From: an uncultured Oxalobacteraceae bacterium
GTDB taxonomy: Bacteria; Pseudomonadota; Gammaproteobacteria; Burkholderiales; Burkholderiaceae_D
Length of the DNA: 64,000 bases
Reading direction: 5' to 3'
Assembly: GCA_903862415.1 (NCBI GenBank)
Contig: CAIOYD010000024.1
Span: forward strand, 102,477 to 166,476
The notes under the pieces are model-generated. The model searched no databases, had not been told where the DNA came from, and saw only the letters and a program-made list of their open reading frames with translations. Positions 1 through 7,647 of this stretch are shown one piece after another (position 1 is the first letter of the stretch; the number at the start of each line of letters is the position of its first letter). The translations under genes were made by a program, and so were the position numbers.

Positions 1-739
1 AGTTTTCTTCCAGCGTGCTGCGCCGTACCAGATGCACGATCAGTTTGAGGCGCATTTTGCGGCGCACCGCAGTTTCACCAAAAATGGCTTTGATATCCAG
101 CAGCCCCAGTCCACGTACTTCGAGCAGATTTTGCAGTAGCGCCGGGCAGCGGCCTTCGATCATGTTGGGCGCAATGCGGGAAAATTCCACTGCATCGTCC
201 GCTACCAGACCGTGGCTGCGGGAAATAAGTTCCAACCCCAGTTCACTTTTGCCCAGACCGGATTCGCCGGTGATTAACACGCCCACGCCGAGCACATCCA
301 TAAATACGCCGTGCATGGTGGTTTTTTGGGCCAGACGTTTGGACAGAAATACCCGCAGAAAATCGATCACCTGGGCCGACGGCAGCGGGGTGGAAAATAA
401 GGGGATATTGTTGTCGTCGCACACTGCCATCAGATCAGCCGGAGTTTCCAGCCCCTGGGCAATAATCACGGCTGGCGTGCCACCGGCGACCAGATCACGG
501 AATAAATGCGCGCGGGTATTGACCGAGATACGTTCGTAATAGGCGGTTTCCTGATGGCCGAGCACCTGTATCCGGCCCGGATGGATCAGGTTTAAGTGGC
601 CGACCTGATCGGCAGCGGACGTGGCGTCACCAAAGATGAGCTTGTCGCCACCGGAGCAACCTGCAAACCAGCCCAGTTTGAGCAAATCACGATTTTCTTC
701 GTAGATGGTCTGGATCGACAGGGTACTTGGGTTGGGCAT
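1..739 (-). CDS. hprK: HPr kinase/phosphorylase HprK (C-terminal end cut by window edge)
   Basis: Phosphorylates and dephosphorylates a conserved Ser of HPr or an HPr-like protein in the regulatory PTS. The gene runs off the left edge, so about 246 N-terminal codons of a family usually near 310-325 residues are present. The start ATG (complement of 737-739) opens with [18 protein letters not shown], as in proteobacterial HprK. Read on the minus strand, the P-loop GESGLGKS lies around 245-270 and the family signature ([19 protein letters not shown]) around 55-120; both are intact. It lies 84 bp downstream of ptsN on the same strand, the usual betaproteobacterial pairing, so the two probably share a transcript. 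In proteobacteria this enzyme generally regulates rather than drives sugar uptake. Confidence 0.95.
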   Translation of the reverse strand, partial: MPNPSTLSIQTIYEENRDLLKLGWFAGCSGGDKLIFGDATSAADQVGHLNLIHPGRIQVLGHQETAYYERISVNTRAHLFRDLVAGGTPAVIIAQGLETPADLMAVCDDNNIPLFSTPLPSAQVIDFLRVFLSKRLAQKTTMHGVFMDVLGVGVLITGESGLGKSELGLELISRSHGLVADDAVEFSRIAPNMIEGRCPALLQNLLEVRGLGLLDIKAIFGETAVRRKMRLKLIVHLVRRSTLEEN

Positions 740-823
740 GGGTAGGACGCGAAAAGCGCAAAATGGAATTAACTGAAGATATTAGCGCATCCTGCTGGCT
801 TGGTGGTGATTCCTTGAAGACAA

Positions 824-1291
824 TCAGGCAGCAATTTGCGGTTGCCAGTCCATGAGGCGGTTATGCAGGGCCTGAGGATCGGTTTCCGTGCTTAATTCAG
901 TCCGCATGCCGGCATCGGAAAACAGTTCGGCAATCTCTGCCAGAATGGCCAGATGCTGCTTGGTGACATTGTCGGGCATGAGTAAAAAAATCAGCAAATT
1001 GACGGGTTCGCCATCGGGCGATTCAAACGGGATAGGTTCTGCTAAACGGATAAAAGCGGCCACCGGTTTTTTTAAGCCCTTGATACGACCGTGCGGAATG
1101 GCCACCCCATGCCCTAAGCCGGTTGAGCCCAGCCGTTCGCGCGCAAACAGATTTTCTGACACCGTGGATCGGGCAATCCCGCAGTTGTTTTCAAACAAAA
1201 GCCCGGCTTGTTCAAAAGCCCGTTTTTTACTGGAAACTTCAAGATTTAACAGCACATTCTCAAATGGCAGGATTTTTGCAATATTCGTCAT
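824..1291 (-). CDS. ptsN: PTS IIA-like nitrogen-regulatory protein PtsN
   Basis: EIIA-Ntr, the terminal phospho-acceptor of the nitrogen-related PTS, which regulates targets such as potassium transport and sigma-54 related functions rather than carrying sugar. The 155 residues are full length. The active-site stretch HGVAIPHGRIKG puts the phosphorylatable His at residue 67, and the C-terminal helices (AILAEIAELFSD) are typical. The ATG at 1289-1291 has no strong Shine-Dalgarno sequence but matches the family N-terminus. hprK follows on the same strand. In many relatives rpoN and hpf lie directly upstream; here the upstream 1.3 kb is repeat-rich DNA, so ptsN seems to have its own promoter (see 1333-1360). 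Confidence 0.95.
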   Translation of the reverse strand: MTNIAKILPFENVLLNLEVSSKKRAFEQAGLLFENNCGIARSTVSENLFARERLGSTGLGHGVAIPHGRIKGLKKPVAAFIRLAEPIPFESPDGEPVNLLIFLLMPDNVTKQHLAILAEIAELFSDAGMRTELSTETDPQALHNRLMDWQPQIAA

Positions 1292-1332
1292 GGTACAGAG
1301 ATAAAATCAAACACGCGGTTCGCGTGGCGCAA

Positions 1333-1360
1333 ATTATAGTCTTCCTGCCGTAATGCGCAA
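1333..1360 (-). promoter_or_regulatory. Candidate sigma-70 promoter of ptsN-hprK
   Basis: On the minus strand there is TTGCGC (1360-1355), a 16-bp spacer and a perfect TATAAT (1338-1333). Transcription would start near 1326, giving a leader of about 35 nt before the ptsN ATG. It is seen by eye only. The perfect -10 box and its position upstream of ptsN make it a good candidate. Confidence 0.5.
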
Positions 1361-1494
1361 CATTGGCAGAACAATTTGTTGGTATTTGGCAGACAGGCGG
1401 GGTGGCGTAACTCCTTTGGGCTTTGTCCATTGCCTGGTTGGTGACTTTAGTTTCTTTTAAATAAGTCATTTGCATAATTAAACCTTTCTGGCCA

Positions 1495-1657
1495 GGAGCC
1501 TGCGCGGCAGAACGAATCGAAGCGAAATAAGTGGGAACAGAGTCCAATTTATCCCCGATTTTGAGGACTGTAGCCCAGCTACAGCCGGAAAAACGGGGGG
1601 TAAAGTGGGACTTTTCTCCGCTTATTGCAGCCGATTCTGTTCTGCCGCGCAGGCTCC
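1495..1657 (+). mobile_element. Long palindromic MITE-like element, copy 1
   Basis: A roughly 163-bp near-perfect inverted repeat. It begins GGAGCCTGCGCGGCAG and ends CTGCCGCGCAGGCTCC; the interior also pairs (for example TAAGTGGGAACAGAGTCC with the complement of GGGACTTTTCTCCGCTTA) and folds around a short centre near CAGCTA. The terminal 30 bp or so match, in opposite orientation, those of the element at 2076-2234, but the interior is a different sequence. The flanks are CCAG on the left and CCGG on the right, perhaps a decayed 4-bp target duplication. No coding capacity. It could be a non-autonomous transposable element or a large REP-like hairpin. Confidence 0.7.
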
Positions 1658-1771
1658 CGGTATGAAACCGACGTTTATCTATATATTTGTTAAATGACTG
1701 TTTGTTAGAGCTGTCATTCTTTTGGGTTGGCGACAGGCAGCACGCGGCACATGGCGGACGGTCGCAATTAG

Positions 1772-1902
1772 TCGTCATCCTCCGCGAAGGCGGGGGATCC
1801 AGTGCGCGACAGCGCTTTCGGTGTCAAATTAAATGTGAACCATTACTCGAAGTTGAAGGCGCTCACGCGCCACTGGATTACCGCCTTCGCGGTAATGACG
1901 AT
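1772..1902. repeat. Inverted-repeat element of the CGTCAT-CCGCGAAGGCGG type
   Basis: Two arms, about 1772-1820 and 1853-1902, are inverted copies of one sequence containing TCGTCAT, CCGCGAAGGCGG and ATCCAGTG. Each arm also contains its own small hairpin (CCGC-GAAG-GCGG), so the unit is a palindrome of palindromes. The centre (about 1821-1852) is AT-rich. Similar CGTCATTCCCGCGAAGGCGGGAATCCAG-type repeats are common intergenic elements in several proteobacteria. No gene is affected. Confidence 0.7.
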
Positions 1903-2017
1903 GCGACGAGTTGAGAGAATTTGAATGACCGCTGTGTATAAAATCGAACGACAGTTCAGGGCATAACCCGGCCATTGGCGGACGTGCAGGATTGCCAGGA
2001 AAGCTCTTCCTGACGGC

Positions 2018-2450
2018 ATGCTGGATTTATGGACTTTCGACCACTATCACGCCAGCAATTACGGCTATTACCTAGGAGCCTGCGTGGCAGTACAGAATCG
2101 GCTGCAAAATCACCTGAACGGTCCATATTTCGTCTATTTTTGAGTCAATACACTCGGTATTGACGTAAAAAATAGCCAAAATCTGTCCTCGCCCAGCTGA
2201 TTTTTCGCTTCGATTCGTTCTGCCGCGCAGGCTCCTAGAAGCCTTGGTGCTGTTCGGTACCCTGAGCGGGCTTGACCCTCGTTCGCTGGGAGATGCTGAA
2301 TGCTCCGGTTTTGAACTTGGTATGTCGCGAGCTCAAATCGGCGCTTTGCAACGCATAGCCTATGAACAGTTGGCGGTGGAAGGCAAGATCAAGGTTGTCG
2401 ACGATCACTCTGCCAAAAATACCGAGCCTGCGCGATGTGAACGGGTTTAA
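2018..2450 (+). pseudogene. Coding remnant interrupted by the palindromic element; possibly the C-terminal end of an SGNH-like hydrolase
   Basis: From the ATG at 2018 the frame reads MLDLWTFDHYHASNYGYY up to the element. After the element the frame LEALVLFGTLSGLDPRSLG continues to a stop at 2450. Excising 2076-2234 plus one CTAG restores about 90 continuous codons. The DHYHAS segment resembles the Asp-x-x-His block near the C-terminus of SGNH/GDSL hydrolases, but the assignment is tentative. Upstream of 2018 the frame meets a stop at 1964-1966, and no SGNH N-terminus is visible, so the gene was probably already truncated. The right half also has a TTG (2244) that could start a 68-codon frame, but it has no good ribosome-binding site. 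Confidence 0.5.
2076..2234 (-). mobile_element. Long palindromic MITE-like element, copy 2, flanked by CTAG direct repeats
   Basis: A 159-bp element with ends GAGCCTGCG and CGCAGGCTC, inverted relative to the copy at 1495-1657. Its interior is another long imperfect palindrome folding around ACTCG near 2152 (GTCAATAC pairs with GTATTGAC), unlike the interior of copy 1. It is flanked by CTAG at 2072-2075 and at 2235-2238. Removing the element and one CTAG joins a single reading frame across the site (GYYLEALVLFGTLSG), which argues that the element inserted into a gene and duplicated 4 bp. Confidence 0.75.
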
Positions 2451-2615
2451 TAATTCAATACTTATGGCCGGATGCCGTCGATTTCGCCGCTATACAGCAG
2501 TCTGAGCCTGATTTTTTGCAGATCATCGCAATGTCGAAAAAAATTCCCCGTCATTCTATAAACTTTGCTTCCTGTATGCACCGCCTATTTTGATCGGCAA
2601 AAACCGGAGATGAAA

Positions 2616-3413
2616 ATGAATTTCAAACACGTAATAGTAGCCATGTCGCTTATTGCACTGGCGGGCCTCGCCGTTGCCGCGCCGATAGTTGATAACGTTC
2701 ATGGCGAGAATGTCGAGTTGTTACGCATCGATGCGCCGAAGTCGCATGGCGTTGTGGTATTTGAGAATGGTGCGCGTGAAACGCTCGATACGTGGGATAA
2801 AGTGATTGCCGAAATCAGTAAGGATGCAACGGTGTTCGCCTACAACCGTCACGGCTATGGTCACAGCACAGCCACATCCGCAGCACGCGATGGCCGCACC
2901 ATCGTCGAAGAACTGCGCCAGATCTTACAACAGCAGGGGCTTAAGCCACCGTATCTGCTCGTCGGGCATTCAATGGGCGGGCTGTATGTGCAACTCTTTG
3001 CGCGCATGTATCCACAGGAAGTTCAGGGTGTGGTGCTGGTGGATTCTTTGTATCCGGGCATTATCAAACGACCTGAGGATTTTCCTCTGTACACACGTAT
3101 TGCCAAGTATCTGTTCCTGAGCAACACCGTTGCCCGCGAAATAGACGAGATTCATCAGACGGGTGAAATGGTGCAGAGTCTGGCATGGCGGGACGATATT
3201 CCCATGGTGCGGCTGTTCAATGTGCCCAAGTCAGCAGGGGCGATTGGAGTCGACTTTGGCGTGATCAATGACGATCAGCAAACCGTGGCGACGGTCAAGG
3301 CGCTCTATCCCAAAGCTCGCAAAGTCATCGTTGATTCCGACCATAAGATTCAGGCTGAGAATCCGGAAGTGGTCACCGCCGCAATCCGCGAAGTCATGAC
3401 CCTTAAGCGCTAA
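2616..3413 (+). CDS. Exported alpha/beta hydrolase
   Basis: 265 residues from the ATG at 2616, chosen because GGAG lies 6 nt upstream and the product then starts with a clean signal peptide (MNFKHVIVAMSLIALAGLAVAA), pointing to periplasmic or secreted location. The nucleophile elbow GHSMGG places Ser119, with His243 in DSDHK near the C-terminus; an Asp around 143 follows a hydrophobic strand. The fold matches small-molecule esterases and peptidases of the alpha/beta hydrolase superfamily; the substrate cannot be told. It stands alone, 101 bp before the next plus-strand gene, just after the repeat-rich region. Confidence 0.8.
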   Translation: MNFKHVIVAMSLIALAGLAVAAPIVDNVHGENVELLRIDAPKSHGVVVFENGARETLDTWDKVIAEISKDATVFAYNRHGYGHSTATSAARDGRTIVEELRQILQQQGLKPPYLLVGHSMGGLYVQLFARMYPQEVQGVVLVDSLYPGIIKRPEDFPLYTRIAKYLFLSNTVAREIDEIHQTGEMVQSLAWRDDIPMVRLFNVPKSAGAIGVDFGVINDDQQTVATVKALYPKARKVIVDSDHKIQAENPEVVTAAIREVMTLKR

Positions 3414-3514
3414 AATTCATTTTGATAAATCTGACCCTATACCCCGTTTTTCTTCCCATTAACCCGTATCAGATGTAAAATTAATTTCCGCACATTAACT
3501 CAAAGACAACAGCC

Positions 3515-4291
3515 ATGGAAAAGAACTCGGATATCACATACAACATTCATTCCACAGCCATAGTATCTGCTGAGGCAAAAATTGGTGCTAATGTAATGAT
3601 TGGCCCATACACAATCGTTCATAAAAACGTCATTATTGAAGATGGGACCGTTATCGAATCGCATTGCGAGATAGGACACCCAACCCCGAAGTTTGGCAGC
3701 TCCCCACTAAAAATCGGGAAAAATAGTTTTATTCGTTCACACAGTATTTTTTACGAAGGTTCAACCTTTGGAGAAAATTTAGTTACCGGACATAGAGTCA
3801 CCGTCAGGGAAGAAACGAATGCCGGGCAAAATTTTCAAATCGGCACGTTATGTGATATCCAGGGACATTGTGAAATCGGTAATTTTGTAAAGTTTCACAG
3901 CAACGTACATATTGGGCAACATTCAACAATAAAAGATTACGTGTGGATATTTCCGTATGTTGTCTTAACCAACGATCCCCACCCACCCAGTGATGTAATG
4001 ATGGGCGTGACCATAGAAAAATACGTTGCTATAGCAACTATGTCAGTCATACTTCCGGGGGTTACGGTAAAGGAAGGTGCCTTGGTCGGAGCCCATAGTT
4101 CTGTAGGAAAAGATGTTGAACCTAATACGGTCGTTGCGGGCGTGCCGGCAAAATACATTTGTGACACAGATAAAATAAAACTTAAAGATGGCTCTGGTAA
4201 TAATGCTTATCCATGGCGCAGACATTTCCATCGCGGTTACTTACCAGAAACGGTTGCTCAATGGATGGCTGAATTTGCCATCGAAAAGTAA
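3515..4291 (+). CDS. Left-handed beta-helix acyl/acetyltransferase
   Basis: 258 residues built largely of hexapeptide repeats (IGANVMIGPYTIVHKNV, then many [IV]GxxxxI units), the left-handed beta-helix of LpxA, WbpD and related transferases. The last coils (VILPGVTVKEGALVGAHSSV, VVAGVPAKYI) are typical of sugar O- or N-acetyltransferases of surface polysaccharide pathways. Such enzymes act as cytoplasmic trimers with acetyl-CoA or acyl-ACP. By eye the gene is richer in A+T than its neighbours and stands alone, without a glycosyltransferase cluster, which suggests acquisition. It converges on pagP, a lipid A modifying gene, so an envelope role is plausible but inferred. Confidence 0.8.
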   Translation: MEKNSDITYNIHSTAIVSAEAKIGANVMIGPYTIVHKNVIIEDGTVIESHCEIGHPTPKFGSSPLKIGKNSFIRSHSIFYEGSTFGENLVTGHRVTVREETNAGQNFQIGTLCDIQGHCEIGNFVKFHSNVHIGQHSTIKDYVWIFPYVVLTNDPHPPSDVMMGVTIEKYVAIATMSVILPGVTVKEGALVGAHSSVGKDVEPNTVVAGVPAKYICDTDKIKLKDGSGNNAYPWRRHFHRGYLPETVAQWMAEFAIEK

Positions 4292-4323
4292 GCGGCACCG
4301 CTTCCCTGAAGGCAAGACAGGTG

Positions 4324-4911
4324 TTATTTCAAACTGAACCGGAGCGCAAAAAACAGTACATCACCGTTGCCTTTTCCGGAAATGCGCGGAATATAAGTGA
4401 TCATCAATTTGGTGTCGCGGGTGCCGACTGAGGCCAGAGGCAGCAGGCCAGGGAACGGGATGCCACCCAAAATATCCGGACGACTGAACAGGCCGGTGGT
4501 GTAGCCGATACCGGCTTCCCATTTTTCACTCAGCGGCTTCATCCATTGATAGGCATAGGCCGCCGTAATCTGTGGTTTGTAATGAGAGTCTGCCATGATG
4601 ATGAATTGCAGCGATTCTTCATTATCCTTGCTGTCGCGCATGTCCTTATTCATCCCCAGACCCCAGACGCGTTCATTCAATTGACTGATGCGTTCGGCTG
4701 TATAGGTGCCGCGGCCATGGTGTGCATAACCGGAGATGATCATCGATAAACGACCATCGTCGTACAGATTTTCGACCTTGTCTTCGGCGGCATTAAAGGT
4801 GCGTACCGGCCAGCAGGAATTGGTTTCAGTAGTTTGAGCCAGCGCCGGCAGGCTGGTGTACAGGCAGGTCAGAAGGCAGACGGACAGGAAAGAAGTTTTA
4901 ACAGAATTCAT
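4324..4911 (-). CDS. pagP: PagP-like lipid A palmitoyltransferase
   Basis: Outer-membrane enzyme that moves a palmitoyl chain from phospholipid to lipid A, raising resistance to cationic peptides. The 195 residues start with a signal peptide (to about residue 25, LPALAQ). Family hallmarks are present: NERVWG, the PLASVG segment followed by ITYIP, a G-N-G hairpin and a C-terminal aromatic beta-strand (FFALRFSLK). Aligning on NERVWG, the His-Asp-Ser catalytic set falls at His65, Asp108 and Ser109, so it looks active. It starts 5 bp after queF and probably shares the ilvA-queF transcript, an unusual setting for a gene often controlled by PhoP. Confidence 0.88.
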   Translation of the reverse strand: MNSVKTSFLSVCLLTCLYTSLPALAQTTETNSCWPVRTFNAAEDKVENLYDDGRLSMIISGYAHHGRGTYTAERISQLNERVWGLGMNKDMRDSKDNEESLQFIIMADSHYKPQITAAYAYQWMKPLSEKWEAGIGYTTGLFSRPDILGGIPFPGLLPLASVGTRDTKLMITYIPRISGKGNGDVLFFALRFSLK

Positions 4912-4916
4912 GGTAA

Positions 4917-5753
4917 TTATTGACGGGCGTTTCTAAGGTTGGATGGAATTTGATTGCTGGAAAAATTGCTGCGCCATGGATTGATATCCAGGCCGCCGCG
5001 GCGAGTGTAGCGTGCATACACGGCCAGTTTTTGCGGCTGGCAGTGGTGCAGGATGTCGGTAAAAATTCGTTCCACGCATTGCTCATGGAATTCATTGTGA
5101 TTGCGAAAGCCGATCAGATAGGTGAGCAAACCAGCCTGGTCTATCGGCGCGCCGACATACTGAATTTGCACGCTGCCCCAGTCCGGCTGACCGGTGACGA
5201 GGCAGTTGGATTTCAGTAAGTGCGATACCAGGGTTTCCTGTACCGGCGGTGTGTCGCGTTCGCAGCGCAGCAGGCTGTTATCGGGCAGGTAGCTGTTAAT
5301 TTCAATGTCGAGCCGGTCGAGCAGCAGTCCGTCGAGTTCGGCAAAGCGCAGTTGGGAAAAGGCTTCCGGCAGGGTCAGTTTGATTTGTACCGGCGCGCCA
5401 AATCCGGCGGAAATATCCTTGCCCAGCAAGTTCAGCAGCGCATCGGTGTCGGCTAACCGGGTTTGGTTAAACGAATTCAGGTACAGCTTGAAGGACTTGG
5501 ATTCGATAATATTGGGCGAATCCGCAGGCACCATAAAGGTCGCGATGGCTACCTGCGGTTTGCCGCGCAGATTAAGCCAGGAAACTTCATACGCATTCCA
5601 GATATCGAGACCAAAAAAGGGCAGCGTGCCGGTCAGGCCGATTTCGGCGCGTTTGTGCGCGCGTGCAATCGGAAATAACAGGCTGGGGTCATACTGCGTG
5701 ATATAGGCAGAATTTTTTCCCAATGCGGAAAGTTCAGGGGTGTTGGCTGTCAT
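4917..5753 (-). CDS. queF: NADPH-dependent 7-cyano-7-deazaguanine reductase QueF
   Basis: Reduces preQ0 to preQ1 in queuosine biosynthesis. The 278 residues fit the long, two-domain (E. coli-type) QueF. The QueF motif [16 protein letters not shown] spans about residues 84-99, and the catalytic Cys is at 184 in [15 protein letters not shown], with Asp191 close by. The [12 protein letters not shown] segment near the C-terminus is typical of the family. It lies 6 bp downstream of ilvA and 5 bp upstream of pagP on the same strand, so the three genes probably form an operon. Confidence 0.95.
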   Translation of the reverse strand: MTANTPELSALGKNSAYITQYDPSLLFPIARAHKRAEIGLTGTLPFFGLDIWNAYEVSWLNLRGKPQVAIATFMVPADSPNIIESKSFKLYLNSFNQTRLADTDALLNLLGKDISAGFGAPVQIKLTLPEAFSQLRFAELDGLLLDRLDIEINSYLPDNSLLRCERDTPPVQETLVSHLLKSNCLVTGQPDWGSVQIQYVGAPIDQAGLLTYLIGFRNHNEFHEQCVERIFTDILHHCQPQKLAVYARYTRRGGLDINPWRSNFSSNQIPSNLRNARQ

Positions 5754-5759
5754 GCTGAG

Positions 5760-7301
5760 TTATCCCTGAGCCAGAAATAATTTGTAGACCGGATTAGCGG
5801 TTTCATCCCAGTGGCGATAACCCAGATTGGCGAGAAACTTTTTAAAGTCGCGCATTTCATTTTTAGGTACCTGCAGACCGACCAGAATGCGTCCATAGTC
5901 TGCACCATGATTGCGGTAATGGAACAGGCTGATATTCCAGTTCGGTGCCATGCTCGACAGGAAGCGCATCAATGCGCCAGGACGTTCTGGAAATTCAAAA
6001 CGGTACAGCAGTTCGTGTTCGGCCAGCGCGCTTTTGCCACCCACCAGATGGCGGATGTGCAGTTTGGCCAGCTCATCCTGGGATAAATCCAGTGTGGCAA
6101 AGCCGTGACGGGCGAAATTTTTGGCGATTTTGCCGGATTCGTTGCGGTCATTGACTTGAACACCGATAAAAATATGCGCCGATCGGGCGTCGCTGATACG
6201 GTAGTTAAATTCGGTCACATTGCGTGGGCCAACCAGTTCGCAAAAGCGCTTGAAGCTGCCGCGTTCTTCCGGAATGGTGACCGCAAATACGGCTTCGCGC
6301 GCCTCACCGATTTCAGCCCGTTCAGCCACAAAACGCAGCCGGTCGAAATTCATGTTGGCACCGCTGGCGATGGTAATCAGGCTGGCGTTTTTAAGTGGTT
6401 CTTTGTTGGCTTTGGCGCGTTCCAGATAGGCTTTGGCCCCTGCCACGGCGAGTGCGCCGGATGGTTCTAAAATGCTGCGGGTATCCTGAAACACATCTTT
6501 GAGCGCGGCGCAAATGGCATCGGTATCGACCAGGATGACTTCATCGACATACAGTTTGGCCAGCCGGAAGGTTTCATCGCCCACCAGTTTGACGGCGGTG
6601 CCATCGGCAAACAGTCCGACCTCAGCCAGCTCGACCCGCTTGCCGGCATCCAGACTGCGTTTCATGGCATCAGCGTCAACAGTTTCGACACCGATAATTT
6701 TAATTTCCGGGCGTATGGCTTTGACGAAGGCCGCAACACCGGCGAGCAAACCACCACCACCGATGGGGATGAAAATCGCATGAATAGGTTCAGCATGCTG
6801 ACGTAAAATTTCCATGCCTATGGTGCCCTGACCGGCGATGACATCCGGATCATTGAAGGGATGAACAAAGGTCAGCTGGTGCTTTTTTTCCAGCATGAGC
6901 GCGTGGCTGTATGCGTCGGAATACGAGTCGCCGTGCAAAATGACGTCGACATTGCTGCCGCCATGCTGTTTGACGGCGTCGATTTTGACTTGCGGGGTTG
7001 AATTCGGCATGACGATCATGGCGCGGCAATTCAGTTTGGCAGCGGAAAAAGCCACACCCTGGGCATGATTGCCGGCCGAAGCGCAAATCACGCCGCGCTT
7101 TAACAGCGCCGGGGTGAGCTGGGCCATACGGTTATAGGCACCGCGAATCTTAAAGCTGAAGACATTTTGCATATCTTCGCGTTTGAAGTAGATGCGGTTG
7201 CCATAGCGTTTGCTTAATGTCGGCGAAAGTTCCAGCGGAGTTTCAAAAGCGACATCATAGACACGCGAAGTGAGTATTTTTTTTAAGTAATCTGTGCTCA
7301 T
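5760..7301 (-). CDS. ilvA: Threonine ammonia-lyase, biosynthetic (IlvA)
   Basis: PLP enzyme making 2-oxobutanoate from threonine, the first committed step to isoleucine. At 513 residues it is full length. The PLP lysine is Lys51 in FSFKIRGAYNRM, SASGNHAQGVA binds the substrate/phosphate, and the glycine-rich phosphate loop PIGGGGLLAG is intact. Two ACT-like regulatory domains (about 330-420 and 425-510, with PERGSFKRFCELVGPRN and PERPGALMRFL) point to the feedback-inhibited biosynthetic form. It is the first gene of the ilvA-queF-pagP run, with a candidate -10 box just upstream. Confidence 0.96.
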   Translation of the reverse strand: MSTDYLKKILTSRVYDVAFETPLELSPTLSKRYGNRIYFKREDMQNVFSFKIRGAYNRMAQLTPALLKRGVICASAGNHAQGVAFSAAKLNCRAMIVMPNSTPQVKIDAVKQHGGSNVDVILHGDSYSDAYSHALMLEKKHQLTFVHPFNDPDVIAGQGTIGMEILRQHAEPIHAIFIPIGGGGLLAGVAAFVKAIRPEIKIIGVETVDADAMKRSLDAGKRVELAEVGLFADGTAVKLVGDETFRLAKLYVDEVILVDTDAICAALKDVFQDTRSILEPSGALAVAGAKAYLERAKANKEPLKNASLITIASGANMNFDRLRFVAERAEIGEAREAVFAVTIPEERGSFKRFCELVGPRNVTEFNYRISDARSAHIFIGVQVNDRNESGKIAKNFARHGFATLDLSQDELAKLHIRHLVGGKSALAEHELLYRFEFPERPGALMRFLSSMAPNWNISLFHYRNHGADYGRILVGLQVPKNEMRDFKKFLANLGYRHWDETANPVYKLFLAQG

Positions 7302-7647
7302 GCCAAACCCGTCACCAAAGAAGCGAGCATTATAAACTTAAAACCCTTAGCAGTTCTCCGGGGCGGGGTTGCTGAGGGTGAATAAGGCTGGTTTTGTCGG
7401 CAAAACGACCATATATCCCTGATTTATTACTAAATTAATAATTTAATGAAGAGTGTCAGAATGGATAAAATTCCGCACAATGGGATTTTTTTGACCAATT
7501 TAGTGCTCAATTGCGTCAAATTACGCAGTTTTTCCGCATTTAATTTTGTCCTGAGACGGATTGTCGGTAACTCCGGTTAACGTGGTTTGGTGCAATGCGA
7601 TAGAATGACAGCAATTATTTGCATAACCTAAAATCATAGAATCACTG
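7302..7647. other. Divergent intergenic region between ilvA and the DUF3683 oxidoreductase
   Basis: 346 bp, AT-rich in the middle (7425-7450, runs of TTAATAATTTAAT). It must contain the start signals of both flanking genes. Apart from the TATAAT noted for ilvA, no convincing promoter, terminator or small gene was found by eye. Confidence 0.5.
7329..7334 (-). promoter_or_regulatory. Candidate -10 box of the ilvA operon
   Basis: The minus strand reads TATAAT at 7334-7329, about 28 bp before the ilvA ATG. The hexamer 17 bp upstream is a poor -35 match, so the promoter may need an activator, or the box may be fortuitous. A start here would leave a leader of only about 20 nt, leaving no room for a leader-peptide attenuator. 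Confidence 0.35.

Larger units (their letters stand above)
1361..2615. other. Repeat-rich region without an intact gene
   Basis: About 1.25 kb between the ptsN promoter and the next intact gene. It holds a palindromic element at 1495-1657, an inverted-repeat element at 1772-1902, a second palindromic element at 2076-2234 and a coding remnant (2018-2450) split by that second element. Several short open frames run through the repeats on both strands, but none has a ribosome-binding site together with family-like sequence. The stretch reads as a site of gene decay and repeated small insertions. Confidence 0.7.

Noticed and set aside
15..539. 174-codon open frame on the plus strand
   Set aside because: Antisense to hprK, which has clear P-loop and signature motifs; no ribosome-binding site or family likeness.
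1260..1778. 172-codon minus-strand frame across the first palindromic element
   Set aside because: It runs through repeat DNA and overlaps the ptsN start; composition and sequence do not look like a protein.
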